Positions 1-8,302 of a stretch of DNA of 27,790 bases are shown one piece after another. Where the stretch lies: the NCBI GenBank assembly GCA_030824255.1, contig JAVBYB010000076.1, positions 1 through 27,790 on the forward strand, in the 5' to 3' direction. Within the stretch, counting starts at the first letter, position 1; each line of letters begins with the position of its first letter. This stretch comes from a bacterium (lineage in GTDB: Bacteria > Pseudomonadota > Alphaproteobacteria > Caulobacterales > Hyphomonadaceae). The position numbers were made by a program, and so were the translations under genes. The notes beneath the pieces were generated by a model. That model searched no databases. It had not been told where the DNA came from and worked only from the letters and a program-made list of their open reading frames with translations.

Positions 1-917
1 GCCATGAACGTCAGTCCAATCTCCCCGCGCTCGGACTTGCCGACCGAATGACGATCGATCGGCGTTTCGATGCCATGCACGACTGCGTTGCGGAGCAGAT
101 GAATAACCGGGTCACGCAGGGCCTGCAGCAGTCGCCGGTCAGCCTGCGTCTCCAGCCCTTCGACTTTCACCTCAACGCGCTTGCCCGACTCATTGGCGAG
201 ATCGAGCAGCATTGTTTCCAGGCCTGCAAACACAGTGGATGCCGGCACCAGCGAGATCCGCTCAATCTCGTCGCGCAGGCGAGCGCCAGCGATCTGCGAG
301 ATCAGAGCCGTTTCCTTGTGCGCGCGTGAAGCGGCGCGAAGGCCTCGTGCGATCACGCGGGCTTCCTGTGACAGGCGCGTCTGGTCCTGCAGCCGGGCTG
401 GCGCTTCAAGCATGCGCGCCAATCCCTCTGCACGCGCCTGCAGGCTACGGAGATCCTCTGCATCGGCATCGAGGCGATCCAGATTTCCGGACAGATCGTG
501 CACCGCCATGGAGAGCTGCTGCAGACGGTCGCCGTCTATGCGCAAAAACTCCGACGAGAGTGTTTCGAGCGGGCTGTCGTGCTGCTCGGCAATGTCGTCT
601 CGCCTGTATACGGTAGAGGCCCGTCGCTCGATTGTGGCGAGATGCGGCGCGACCAGCCCCGCAAGCGACGGGCTTACCTGCCCGCCCGCTTCCAGGATTT
701 CTGCGAAGAGCGCCTCCATGGCATGGGCAGCCTCCTCGATCTCAGGCAGGTCGACGGCGCGCGCAGCCCCCTTCAGCGAGTGCGCACGGCGAAAGACTTC
801 GCGCACGTTCACGGCTTCGCCTGCGCGCGCCTGCGCCAGCGCGCCGCGAATGGCATCGACATGCTCGCGGTACTCGACCTCGAACGCCGCCAAAAGCTGC
901 TTGCGAATGTCGGCCAA
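1..917 (-). CDS. CheA-type chemotaxis histidine kinase, 3' end outside window
   Basis: Hybrid or simple CheA kinase that would phosphorylate a response regulator under control of the receptor and CheW proteins encoded just upstream. The N-terminal HPt domain carries the phosphorylatable His46 in the motif RRAHSLKGAARA. The last residues in the window hold the start of the ATPase domain, with the N-box DPVIHLLRNAVVHGIE (Asn277). Between them is a helical dimerisation-type stretch, and there is little room for a CheY-binding P2 domain, as in Wsp/Frz-type kinases. I chose the TTG at 917 because GGGAG lies a few bases upstream and the HPt begins at once (ADIRKQLLAAFEVEYREHV). The gene follows the MCP by 16 bases in the same operon. 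Whether it ends with CheW-like and receiver domains, as WspE does, cannot be seen. Confidence 0.93.
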   Translation of the reverse strand, partial: MADIRKQLLAAFEVEYREHVDAIRGALAQARAGEAVNVREVFRRAHSLKGAARAVDLPEIEEAAHAMEALFAEILEAGGQVSPSLAGLVAPHLATIERRASTVYRRDDIAEQHDSPLETLSSEFLRIDGDRLQQLSMAVHDLSGNLDRLDADAEDLRSLQARAEGLARMLEAPARLQDQTRLSQEARVIARGLRAASRAHKETALISQIAGARLRDEIERISLVPASTVFAGLETMLLDLANESGKRVEVKVEGLETQADRRLLQALRDPVIHLLRNAVVHGIETPIDRHSVGKSERGEIGLTFM

Positions 918-933
918 CGGCCCGCTCCCGGTT

Positions 934-2598
934 CTAGATGCGGTATCGTCCCGAAAGGGTCAGGAGTTGTTCAGACAGGCCAGAAAGATTTCCCGCTGCA
1001 TCGTTCAGCTGGCGCGTTCCAGCTGCAGTCTGCTGGCTGGCCTGGCGGATATTCTGAAGCGCGCTCATCACTTGTTCGATGCCCAGCTGCTGCTGGTTGG
1101 TCGAGGCCACGATCTGCTGGAAGGTCTGTACACTTTCCTCGAACCGATGCGCGATCGCCGCAATTGTGCGCTGTGAGGTTTCCGTGCGGTCCTTGCCGGC
1201 AGCAGCGCGCTTCACGGCTTCCTCGGTGAGCATGACGGACGTGTTGATGCCCCGCTGCACATCGCCAAGGATAGCGCGAACCTGGTTGGTTGCGTCCTTC
1301 GCCTGATCAGCCAGCACCTTCATTTCCGAAGCCACGACAGAAAAGCTGCGTCCGCTTTCGCCTGCTGCTGCAGCCTCAATCGCCGCGTTGAGTGCAAGCA
1401 GATGCGACCGCTCCGAAATATCGTTCACGCTCGAGATGATATCTCCGATCGCCTGGGTCTTCTCGCTGAGCGCCACGATGTTCTGCGCCACGACTTCGGC
1501 CTGCTCGCGGATTGAATCCATGGCGCGAGCCGTTTCGTCGACGGCGCGAAGGCCCTCCGACGAGGTCTGCGCTGTTGCCTGGGCCGAAGCAATTACTTCC
1601 TGTGCGCGCTTCGACACCTGCGACCCGGCGTGCGTAATCTCATCCACCGTCGCTGCAGTTTCCTGCACGGCGGCAAGTTGCTCTTCCACGCCCGCCGCCT
1701 GTTCCTGTGTGGACGCACGGATCTCAGAGATGGCCGCGCCCAGATTGTTCGTCGCCTCGCGGCTCTGCACAGCAATCTCGCGCAAGCCGGAAACCATCGT
1801 GTTCAAGGTCACGCCAAGACGGCCTACCTCATCCGTGCCGGTCGCCGCCGACGCTCCGCTCAACTCCCCGCGGCCGACACGCTCGACGAACAGCATGAAG
1901 CTCTGGATCGGACCGACGATTGACCGCCGCAGCAGGAGAATGATGACAAACGCAATGACGATGGCCGCAAGCAGGACGACGCCGGTCGAAAGCTGGCTCT
2001 CGTCATAAACGGCGCGAACACGGTCACGGCCGGCGGCGATACCATCATTGGCGACTTGCCGCATCTCTGAGATCAGCGCCAGGAATTGTCCTCGGCGTTG
2101 GGACATGTTGGCTTCGATCATTGCCGTGCTGACAGTCTCGCCCGCGCGAATTGCCCGGAACTGCTGTTCGCGTTGCGGCCCGGACGAACGGATCAGCTCG
2201 TCCATCTCCCGTAGCAATTCGCCGTTGCGCCGCCAGGCCGCGGCGCGTTCTGCGGAAAGTGCGGCGCCGCTATATTCGTCCGTAAGCAGGATGCCGCGAC
2301 GCAGCGCTTCCTGCATCTGCCCTATAGCGGCACGATAGGCGGTTTCGGCCCGATCGATATCCGCAACGGGCGCAGTGCCCGTCATGCCCATCCGCACCGC
2401 ATCCTGCGTCGAGGACGTGGCTTCCGCCTGCCCTTCGAAGATTGCGTTCAGTTCGTTGATCATCGCGAAGTCGCGCTCGACCACGCGATCCATGGTTTCG
2501 CGCACGCGCGAAACCTGAGACAGGCCGTAAAGCCCCAGCCCCAGCATCAGGGCGATGACAAGGCCGAACCCGATAAACAGGCGGGTGCTGATACTCAC
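934..2598 (-). CDS. Methyl-accepting chemotaxis protein of a Wsp-like operon
   Basis: Transmembrane chemoreceptor, 554 residues. Hydrophobic segments at about 7-26 and 205-223 flank a helical periplasmic region of about 175 residues (four-helix-bundle type). A HAMP linker follows (about 224-277), then the long coiled-coil signalling domain. The hairpin tip is recognisable (HLLALNAAIEAAAAGE, about 399-414) but departs from the usual form: Ala411 stands where most receptors have Arg (EAARAGE), and GRSFSVVA replaces GRGFAVVA. The GTG start overlaps the stop of the preceding CheW by four bases (GTGA), so the two are probably translationally coupled. It sits where WspA would be expected among the components, although the gene order differs from Pseudomonas wsp. 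The ligand or surface stimulus is unknown. Confidence 0.93.
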   Translation of the reverse strand: MSISTRLFIGFGLVIALMLGLGLYGLSQVSRVRETMDRVVERDFAMINELNAIFEGQAEATSSTQDAVRMGMTGTAPVADIDRAETAYRAAIGQMQEALRRGILLTDEYSGAALSAERAAAWRRNGELLREMDELIRSSGPQREQQFRAIRAGETVSTAMIEANMSQRRGQFLALISEMRQVANDGIAAGRDRVRAVYDESQLSTGVVLLAAIVIAFVIILLLRRSIVGPIQSFMLFVERVGRGELSGASAATGTDEVGRLGVTLNTMVSGLREIAVQSREATNNLGAAISEIRASTQEQAAGVEEQLAAVQETAATVDEITHAGSQVSKRAQEVIASAQATAQTSSEGLRAVDETARAMDSIREQAEVVAQNIVALSEKTQAIGDIISSVNDISERSHLLALNAAIEAAAAGESGRSFSVVASEMKVLADQAKDATNQVRAILGDVQRGINTSVMLTEEAVKRAAAGKDRTETSQRTIAAIAHRFEESVQTFQQIVASTNQQQLGIEQVMSALQNIRQASQQTAAGTRQLNDAAGNLSGLSEQLLTLSGRYRI

Positions 2599-3155
2599 GC
2601 TTGGTCTCCTTCCACGCGCCCCACGACATTTGTCGGGGCGAGTTTATCCGGGTCGATGAGAGAGATGATCCTCCCACCGAATAAATCTTCACGCTCGGCG
2701 CGGGCAAATGCCGCCACTGAAGGGTGGGCGGCACGGAGGCTTGCCGCCTCTGCCGCGTCAAGTTGCACGAGGTCTGTCACGCGGATTGCCGTATCGACGC
2801 GCAATGCCATTGCTGGCAACCCACGCAACATGACGAGGTGGCCATCCGTGCTTGAGCGTCCGCCAAACAGCGTGGCGAGATCGTACACGTGATAGAAAAT
2901 ACCTGCCCGCGCCGTCACACCAACCAAGGCCGGATTGCTCGCAGGTACGCTCGCCAGACGCGCAGTCGGCGTAACCTTTGCGATCTTCAGCAGTGCTAGC
3001 GCATAAAGTTCACCCGCTGCCTCGCATACAAGGCAGTTGATGGTCTTGACCGCCATATCCATCGTGCGCGGACGCGCCAACTGCCGCGCGCGACTCGCCA
3101 GCACAGCATGCCGGCGTCCTGCGGCGGAGAGCATTTTCGGAGAGATGGTCGTCAT
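2595..3155 (-). CDS. CheW-like coupling protein (second of two)
   Basis: Scaffold protein of 186 residues that would link the receptor to the CheA kinase. After about 30 basic residues (RRHAVLASRARQLARPR) comes a CheW-type beta-barrel pattern: INCLVCEAAGELYALALLKI, then a hydrophobic strand pattern around LVGVTARAGIFYHVYDLATLFG, which matches the usual hxGhhxhRGxhhPVhDL region of CheW only loosely. Divergence from classical CheW and the presence of a second CheW in the operon fit the WspB/WspD arrangement. The ATG overlaps the upstream cheR-type stop by four bases (ATGA), and the downstream MCP start overlaps this stop by four bases. Confidence 0.8.
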   Translation of the reverse strand: MTTISPKMLSAAGRRHAVLASRARQLARPRTMDMAVKTINCLVCEAAGELYALALLKIAKVTPTARLASVPASNPALVGVTARAGIFYHVYDLATLFGGRSSTDGHLVMLRGLPAMALRVDTAIRVTDLVQLDAAEAASLRAAHPSVAAFARAEREDLFGGRIISLIDPDKLAPTNVVGRVEGDQA

Positions 3156-4489
3156 GCGACTGCTCCCAGTGCAGCCAACTGCAGACGCGCAGCGTCGCCA
3201 AGTTCGCCGACAGAGACCCCCCGCCCCTCGGGCAGGTTCGATTGTTGATCGAGCGCCTCGGCAAGACGGAGGACGGTCTGCAAGGATCGCCGCGCCTCGG
3301 CCTGTCGTCCAAGCGCAAGCATGAGCATCCCCAGCCTGTGATGCGCCACCACGAAAGCCCGGTCGAGATAGATCGCCCTGCGCAGCGCCGCTTCTGCGCT
3401 GACCGGGTCATCGGAAACCTGATGCAGGATCGCGTCATAGTAGTGAAGCTGCGCGGAAGTAGGTTGCTGACGCAGGCATTCCGCACAGAGCCTTTCAGCA
3501 TCCTCATAGGCGCCAGCGTCAGCCAATTGCTGGATGCGGTCTACACCGTCAGTCGCCACAACGGCATCGTTGGAAGACTTTTGCATAGGCGCCAGCGCTA
3601 GCGGCAGTGGCGGAACGCTGGGCGGAAAATAGTTGCGGGGTGCAATCACCGGAGGCGCAGCTACCTGCGCGAACTCGGTCGGCAACGCCGTACTTGTCGC
3701 GGCGTGAACATGCGTGCTGAAGGTAAGGGTTGCTTCCGCGTGGCCAAGAAAAAGCGCGCCATCCGGAGCGAGACAACGGCCAAGGGCTTCCACAATCTCG
3801 ACCGCCTGTTGCGGAGAGAAATAGATCAGCACATTGCGGCAAAGGATCAAATCGAAGCCGCTCCACTCCAGCGGCGGCGTTGGCGACAGCAGGCGGAGGA
3901 TGTTCTGTCGTTCGAAGCGCGCCATGGAGCGATACTCGCGCTTGAGCACCCAACTCTGGTCATCGCGATCAAAATAGCGCGCGCGATCATCCGCTGGCAT
4001 TGTCCTGAGCGCCCATGCGCCGTACCTGCCGGCACGCGCCGCGGACAGAACCTTCTCGCTTATATCACCGCCGATCAGCGCGATTCGCCAATTGTCGACC
4101 TCCACTCCCAGCAACTCGCGCAGTACAATAGCAATCGAATAGGGTTCAGCGCCGTTGGAGCAGCCAATGCTCCAGATACGCAGCGATTTCACATTCTGAC
4201 GCGCAGCGATGAGCCGGGGCAGTACGCTCTCGCGCAAGGCAGAGAAATGATCAGGATAGCGAAAGAAATATGTCTCGCCGATCGTGACGGCATCTTCAAG
4301 CCGACGCCATTCTTCGCTGTCGCCCTGTTCCAGCAGACTTACATAAGCGTCGAATGACGTAAGGCCCCGCGCCAGCATCCGCTCCCGCGAACGTTCATAC
4401 AGCAGCTTGTCCTTGTCCACGTAGTAATGATGGCCAGTGCGCGCGACGACTTCGCGCTTCAACCGCTCAAGTGCTCCTGGCGCGCTCAT
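3152..4489 (-). CDS. CheR methyltransferase with C-terminal TPR domain (WspC-like)
   Basis: S-adenosylmethionine-dependent glutamate methyltransferase that adapts the receptor of the same operon. It has 445 residues, longer than plain CheR (about 280). The N-terminal helical domain (1-75) ends with TIGETYFFR. The SAM-binding site is IWSIGCSNGAEPYSIA (105-120). FDLILCRNVLIYF (about 212-224) is the conserved motif near the end of the Rossmann fold. After a proline-rich linker (about 280-320), residues about 325-430 form tetratricopeptide repeats (for example GAYEDAERLCAECLRQQP and HHRLGMLMLALGRQAEAR). CheR plus TPR is typical of WspC and FrzF-type enzymes. The gene overlaps both neighbours by four bases. 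Confidence 0.92.
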   Translation of the reverse strand: MSAPGALERLKREVVARTGHHYYVDKDKLLYERSRERMLARGLTSFDAYVSLLEQGDSEEWRRLEDAVTIGETYFFRYPDHFSALRESVLPRLIAARQNVKSLRIWSIGCSNGAEPYSIAIVLRELLGVEVDNWRIALIGGDISEKVLSAARAGRYGAWALRTMPADDRARYFDRDDQSWVLKREYRSMARFERQNILRLLSPTPPLEWSGFDLILCRNVLIYFSPQQAVEIVEALGRCLAPDGALFLGHAEATLTFSTHVHAATSTALPTEFAQVAAPPVIAPRNYFPPSVPPLPLALAPMQKSSNDAVVATDGVDRIQQLADAGAYEDAERLCAECLRQQPTSAQLHYYDAILHQVSDDPVSAEAALRRAIYLDRAFVVAHHRLGMLMLALGRQAEARRSLQTVLRLAEALDQQSNLPEGRGVSVGELGDAARLQLAALGAVA

Positions 4490-4971
4490 GTCGACGCCAT
4501 CGACTTGAGCCGTTCCTGCTCCATGAGGCGCAAGGCATCGAGACGTTCGCGTTCGGCTGCGAGGAAGATACGGTCGGCATTGAGGAGGTGAAGCGCGGCT
4601 TCACCAAGATTGATGTGGCCCGTGACGCAGCCGTTGAACGAGCTTTCGCTGACCGGAAGCACAACTGCCGTTTCGTCAATACGAAGGACATCTTCCGCGC
4701 GATCCACCATTAGCGCGAGGCCGTCGTGATTACCGGCCAGGATGATGATGTGTCGGTAAAGGGGATCGGCGTCTGTGTTTGGCGCGATGCCCATGAGCCT
4801 GGCGAGATCGACGACGAGAACTGCTTTTCCGGCGAGGTTCAGGACGCCTTCGATGCTCGCGGGAAGTGAAGGAGAGATCGACAGTTCAGCTACAGGCGCG
4901 ATTTCTCGCACGGATACGCGATCGAGCGCGCCGCGCAGGTTGCCTAGTCTGATTACAACTACCGTTTTCAC
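4486..4971 (-). CDS. CheW-like coupling protein, first gene of the chemosensory operon
   Basis: CheW-domain scaffold of 161 residues. The diagnostic region is IEGVLNLAGKAVLVVDLARL (about 40-60), equivalent to the IRGxINLRGxVIPVVDLR strand pair of CheW. A later stretch with HIIILAGNHDGLALMVDRAEDVL fits the second half of the barrel. The C-terminus is a charged helix (AAERERLDALRLMEQERLK). The GTG start at 4971 has only a weak purine-rich stretch upstream (GGCGAG), so the start is less certain than others in the operon. It is the promoter-proximal gene, with 243 non-coding bases upstream. Confidence 0.85.
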   Translation of the reverse strand: MKTVVVIRLGNLRGALDRVSVREIAPVAELSISPSLPASIEGVLNLAGKAVLVVDLARLMGIAPNTDADPLYRHIIILAGNHDGLALMVDRAEDVLRIDETAVVLPVSESSFNGCVTGHINLGEAALHLLNADRIFLAAERERLDALRLMEQERLKSMAST

Positions 4972-5142
4972 GCCAATTACTCGCCGACCCCAGCGGTGTC
5001 ACAGAAAGCCTAGCAAATACAGAATTCTCGCTCGCAGATTGATATAGTCCGGCGCGCACGCGCGGCTCGTTTCGGCGACGGAAAAAAGGATGAATCGCGC
5101 GCCCGGCGCGGATCTCCCGGCTGAGCGGCTTATGACGTTGAT

Positions 5143-5161
5143 TTTATAACGAATTCTATAC
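5143..5161 (-). promoter_or_regulatory. AT-rich tract, weak promoter candidate for the chemosensory operon
   Basis: The 243 bases between the thiolase gene and the first cheW-type gene contain one conspicuous AT-rich stretch in otherwise GC-rich DNA. Read on the minus strand it includes TATAAA, a plausible -10 element about 170 bases before the GTG start. No good -35 hexamer stands at the right distance. This is a guess based on composition and position. Confidence 0.22.
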
Positions 5162-5214
5162 GCACCTTACGGGTTCCAGCGACCGGACCTTAATGCCGCC
5201 CGCGGGAGCCGCGA

Positions 5215-6474
5215 TCAGCCGTCGATGCGCTCGATGATGATGGCGGGGGCCATGCCGCCCGCCGCGCACATGGTGACGAGGCCGTAGCGACCGCCCGTAC
5301 GTTCCAGCTCGTCCAACACGGTGCCGATCAGCATCGCGCCCGTCGCGCCGATCGGATGGCCCAGTGCAATGGCGCCGCCGTTCACATTGACCTTGGCGCG
5401 GTCGATGCCGAGGTCGCGGATGAATTTTTCGGGGACGATGGCGAACGCCTCGTTGATCTCCCATAGGTCGATGTCGTTCGTGGTGAGGCCAGCCTTCTCC
5501 AAGGCTTTCCGTGCAGCAGGAACCGGCGCGTTGAGCATCAGGGTGGGGTCATCGCCGACATTGGCCATGGCCACGACGCGACCCCGTGCTTTCAGACCAT
5601 GCTTCTGGGCGTAGTCGCGCGAGGCCAGCAGCACGGCGGCTGCTCCATCGACGACGCCGGATGAGTTGCCGGCATGATGCACATGCTCGATCTTCAGATC
5701 AGGGTAGCGGCGGCTGATCTGCTTGCGAAAAGTCGCGCCCGTTTCGTTGTAGGGCATGTCGGCCAGACCTTCGAAGGCGGGCTTGAGCTTGGCGAGACCA
5801 TCCGCGGTGGTTTCAGGACGAGGGTATTCGTCCTTTGACAGCACGACATTACCCTCCGCGTCCTTCACAGGCACGATTGACCTGTCGAAGCGCCCTTCGG
5901 CAATGGCGATCGCGGCGCGCTTCTGGCTTTCGAGGGCGAACGCATCCAGTTCGGCCCGCGAGACGCCTTCGAGGCTGGCGATGGCGTCGCCGCAGACGCC
6001 CTGATGCGATTGCGGATGCTGCATGTCGAGGCTGGCATTGTGCGCGCCCATCAGGCCGGGCGGAAAGCCCGCCGCCGCTTCATCGGCCGCCATCGTCGCG
6101 GTGAGGCTCATCATTTCTGTGCCGCCCGCGATGACCAGGTCTTCCATGCCACTCATGATCTGGGCCGCTGCGAGGTTCACGGAGGTGATGCCGCCGCCAC
6201 AGAAGCGATCCAGCGTCATGCCGCTGGCCTTCACGTCGAAGCCCGCATCCAGCGCCGCCATGCGGCCGAGATCGCCGCCCTGCTTTCCCTTCTGCGAGGA
6301 TGTCGACCAGATCACGTCATCGACGTCCGCCGTGTTGAGCTTGTTGCGCTCAGCAATCGCGGCGAGCACCGTGGCCGCCAACCTTTGCGGATGAAGCTTC
6401 GCCAGCGCGCCCTTGCCGACCTTGCCCAGGCCGCGCGGCGTACGAACGGCGTCGATGATCAGTGCTTCTGGCAT
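5215..6474 (-). CDS. Acetyl-CoA C-acetyltransferase (thiolase)
   Basis: Thiolase-family enzyme that cleaves 3-ketoacyl-CoA in beta-oxidation or condenses two acetyl-CoA. All catalytic elements are present: nucleophile Cys92 in DRFCGGGITSVN, the oxyanion motif NEAFA (341-345), His373 in GGAIALGHPIGATGA, and the second cysteine Cys403 in CAAGGMAPA. Its 419 residues are slightly more than the common 390-400. The ATG at 6474 is preceded by GGAG at about eight bases. It is divergent from the thiolase-like gene at 6702 and may share regulation with it. Degradative and biosynthetic roles cannot be separated from sequence alone, but an acyl-CoA dehydrogenase nearby favours fatty-acid catabolism. Confidence 0.95.
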   Translation of the reverse strand: MPEALIIDAVRTPRGLGKVGKGALAKLHPQRLAATVLAAIAERNKLNTADVDDVIWSTSSQKGKQGGDLGRMAALDAGFDVKASGMTLDRFCGGGITSVNLAAAQIMSGMEDLVIAGGTEMMSLTATMAADEAAAGFPPGLMGAHNASLDMQHPQSHQGVCGDAIASLEGVSRAELDAFALESQKRAAIAIAEGRFDRSIVPVKDAEGNVVLSKDEYPRPETTADGLAKLKPAFEGLADMPYNETGATFRKQISRRYPDLKIEHVHHAGNSSGVVDGAAAVLLASRDYAQKHGLKARGRVVAMANVGDDPTLMLNAPVPAARKALEKAGLTTNDIDLWEINEAFAIVPEKFIRDLGIDRAKVNVNGGAIALGHPIGATGAMLIGTVLDELERTGGRYGLVTMCAAGGMAPAIIIERIDG

Positions 6475-6701
6475 CGGGCTAACTCCGGATGTGATGAACC
6501 GTGCGCATGGTAGGCAGATTTACGTCAGGGCAGCGCAAGGCGGCTTGCCTGAGCTGACCCTTTATCATTTCCATCACAAGGCGTGGCCGATTGCCACCTT
6601 TCGGACCGCACATGTTCCGGGCGCGACGAAATCGCGAAAGACTGGGCGGCTTGCGGCGTGGGCGCGATGCGAACACGATGCTGATGAATGCGGAGACGGG
6701 T

Positions 6702-8231
6702 ATGGCGCTGACTGATCCAAACAGGACACCCGTGATTGCGGCGGTCGGCGAGCATGTTGACCGCCCGGCCAGCCTTGATCAGTCACTTGAACCCGTCGCG
6801 CTGATGGAAAAGGCGTTGCTGGCGTGTGAGGCCGATGCGGGTGTCCGCATTCTGGATCAGGTGGGGCTACTGAGCCTGATCGGACTGGTGAGTTGGCGAT
6901 ATGCGGATCCGGTGCGCCTGCTGGCCGAGAGACTTGGGATCGCGCCGGCAGAGCGTGTGAATGCGAGCATGGGCGGCGAGACGCCGGTGCGTCTGGTGCA
7001 TGAAGCGGCTGTGCGCATTGCGCGCGGCGAGGATCTTGTGGCGGCTGTCGTCGGCGGGGAATCCACCAGCTCTGTTAGCCATGCGATGAAGTCGGGCGCC
7101 AGCTTGCCCTGGACGCCGCCTGCCGCGCGCGAGGACGCGGTGCGTTTTCCATCGAGCCGCTTTGCGATGAGCCCGGTCGCCAAGCAACTCGGCGTGATGG
7201 ACCCGGCGCAGATTTATCCCTTCTACGAAGTCGCGACACAGGCCGCGTGGGGACAGACGCCGGCGGAGGGCGTGCGCGAATCCGCCGAGCTGTGGGCGCG
7301 CTATGCAGCGGTCGCCAAGGACAATCCATCCGCATGGATTCGCAAAAGCCCAAGCGCAGATGTGATTGCGACGCCCTCGCCGGACAACCGGCTTATCAAC
7401 TGGCCGTATCCCAAACTGATGGTCGCCAACCCATCCGTGAACCAGTCCGCCGCCGTCATCGTGATGAGCCTTGCGCGGGCGCGCTACCTCGGCATTGCGG
7501 AAGACACGCTGATCCATATCTGGGGCGGCGCCAACGCCGTGGAGCCGGAAGACTATCTGCATCGCGACCGCTATGACCGTTCAACCGCACAGGCGGCTGT
7601 ACTGGAGAAAGCGGTCGAAATTGCTGGCGGCGACGCCGAACGCTTCGACCATATGGAGCTCTACAGCTGCTTTCCCGTCGTGCCCAAGATGGCGCTGCGA
7701 ATCCTGAAGATGGATGGGGACAGGATCGCGCCGACCGTGGCCGGCGGGCTCACTTTCTTCGGCGGGCCGCTGAACAACTATATGAGCCACGCCATCGCGG
7801 CGATGGTGCGTGCGCTACGTGCGCACCCGGGCGATCTGGGTCTGCTTTACGGTCAGGGCGGCTATGTGAACAAGCATCACACGCTGGTGGTAAGCACTGT
7901 GCAGGCCGATGCGCCGATGGCGACGGACTATTCGGTGCAGACCGCTGCGGATGCAGCGCGCGGCGCGGCCCCTCCCCTGCGCGAGGGCTATGTGGGGCCA
8001 GCGACCATCGAGACGTTCACCATCAAGTATGCTCGCGATGGCAGCGCGACCGAGGGCATCGTCATCGCGCGCACGCCCGATGGCGGCCGTATCATGGCGC
8101 GTGCCCACGCAAACGACGCCACGACGATGGCGTTGCTGACTTCCACGGAACGGTCAGCCGTTGGCGTGACCGGTCATGCGTTCATGGATGCTGACGGCGC
8201 GCCCGCATGGAGCGCATCGCAGGCCGGATAG
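6702..8231 (+). CDS. Type-1 thiolase-like protein with extra C-terminal domain
   Basis: Protein of 509 residues with the fold pattern of thiolases plus an added C-terminal domain (about 415-509), matching thiolase-like protein type 1 (TLP1). Where thiolases have the nucleophilic Cys there is NASMGGETP (Met90). The NEAF equivalent reads ELYSCFP (319-325), GHP is replaced by GGP (354-356), and the last cysteine loop by GQGGYVNKHH. None of the four canonical catalytic residues is therefore recognisable, and condensation or thiolysis by the usual route is unlikely. The family probably binds CoA or acyl-CoA. I chose the ATG at 6702 because GGAG lies six bases before it. An in-frame TTG at 6591 would add an Arg-rich leader with no support. 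Databases often label such genes acetyl-CoA acetyltransferase. Confidence 0.85.
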   Translation: MALTDPNRTPVIAAVGEHVDRPASLDQSLEPVALMEKALLACEADAGVRILDQVGLLSLIGLVSWRYADPVRLLAERLGIAPAERVNASMGGETPVRLVHEAAVRIARGEDLVAAVVGGESTSSVSHAMKSGASLPWTPPAAREDAVRFPSSRFAMSPVAKQLGVMDPAQIYPFYEVATQAAWGQTPAEGVRESAELWARYAAVAKDNPSAWIRKSPSADVIATPSPDNRLINWPYPKLMVANPSVNQSAAVIVMSLARARYLGIAEDTLIHIWGGANAVEPEDYLHRDRYDRSTAQAAVLEKAVEIAGGDAERFDHMELYSCFPVVPKMALRILKMDGDRIAPTVAGGLTFFGGPLNNYMSHAIAAMVRALRAHPGDLGLLYGQGGYVNKHHTLVVSTVQADAPMATDYSVQTAADAARGAAPPLREGYVGPATIETFTIKYARDGSATEGIVIARTPDGGRIMARAHANDATTMALLTSTERSAVGVTGHAFMDADGAPAWSASQAG

Positions 8232-8244
8232 CGCGCGCCCTGAA

Positions 8245-8273
8245 AAAACCCGGCTTCGATGAAGCCGGGTTTT
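8245..8273. terminator. Bidirectional rho-independent terminator between convergent genes
   Basis: A perfect 13-bp inverted repeat (AAAACCCGGCTTC / GAAGCCGGGTTTT) with a three-base loop GAT. The A-run on one arm and the T-run on the other give a U-tail in both directions. It lies just after the stop of the thiolase-like gene and 30 bases beyond the end of the convergent acyl-CoA dehydrogenase gene. Confidence 0.93.
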
Positions 8274-8302
8274 CCTTGTCGTTCGAAGTTCAGGCGCTTG
8301 CC

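Noticed and set aside
5180..5214. GC-rich inverted sequence after the thiolase gene as a terminator
   Set aside because: The arms match imperfectly and no T-run follows on the minus strand.
6591..6701. Longer start (TTG 6591) for the thiolase-like protein
   Set aside because: The added residues are Arg-rich and unlike the family, and GGAG correctly placed before ATG 6702 supports the shorter form.
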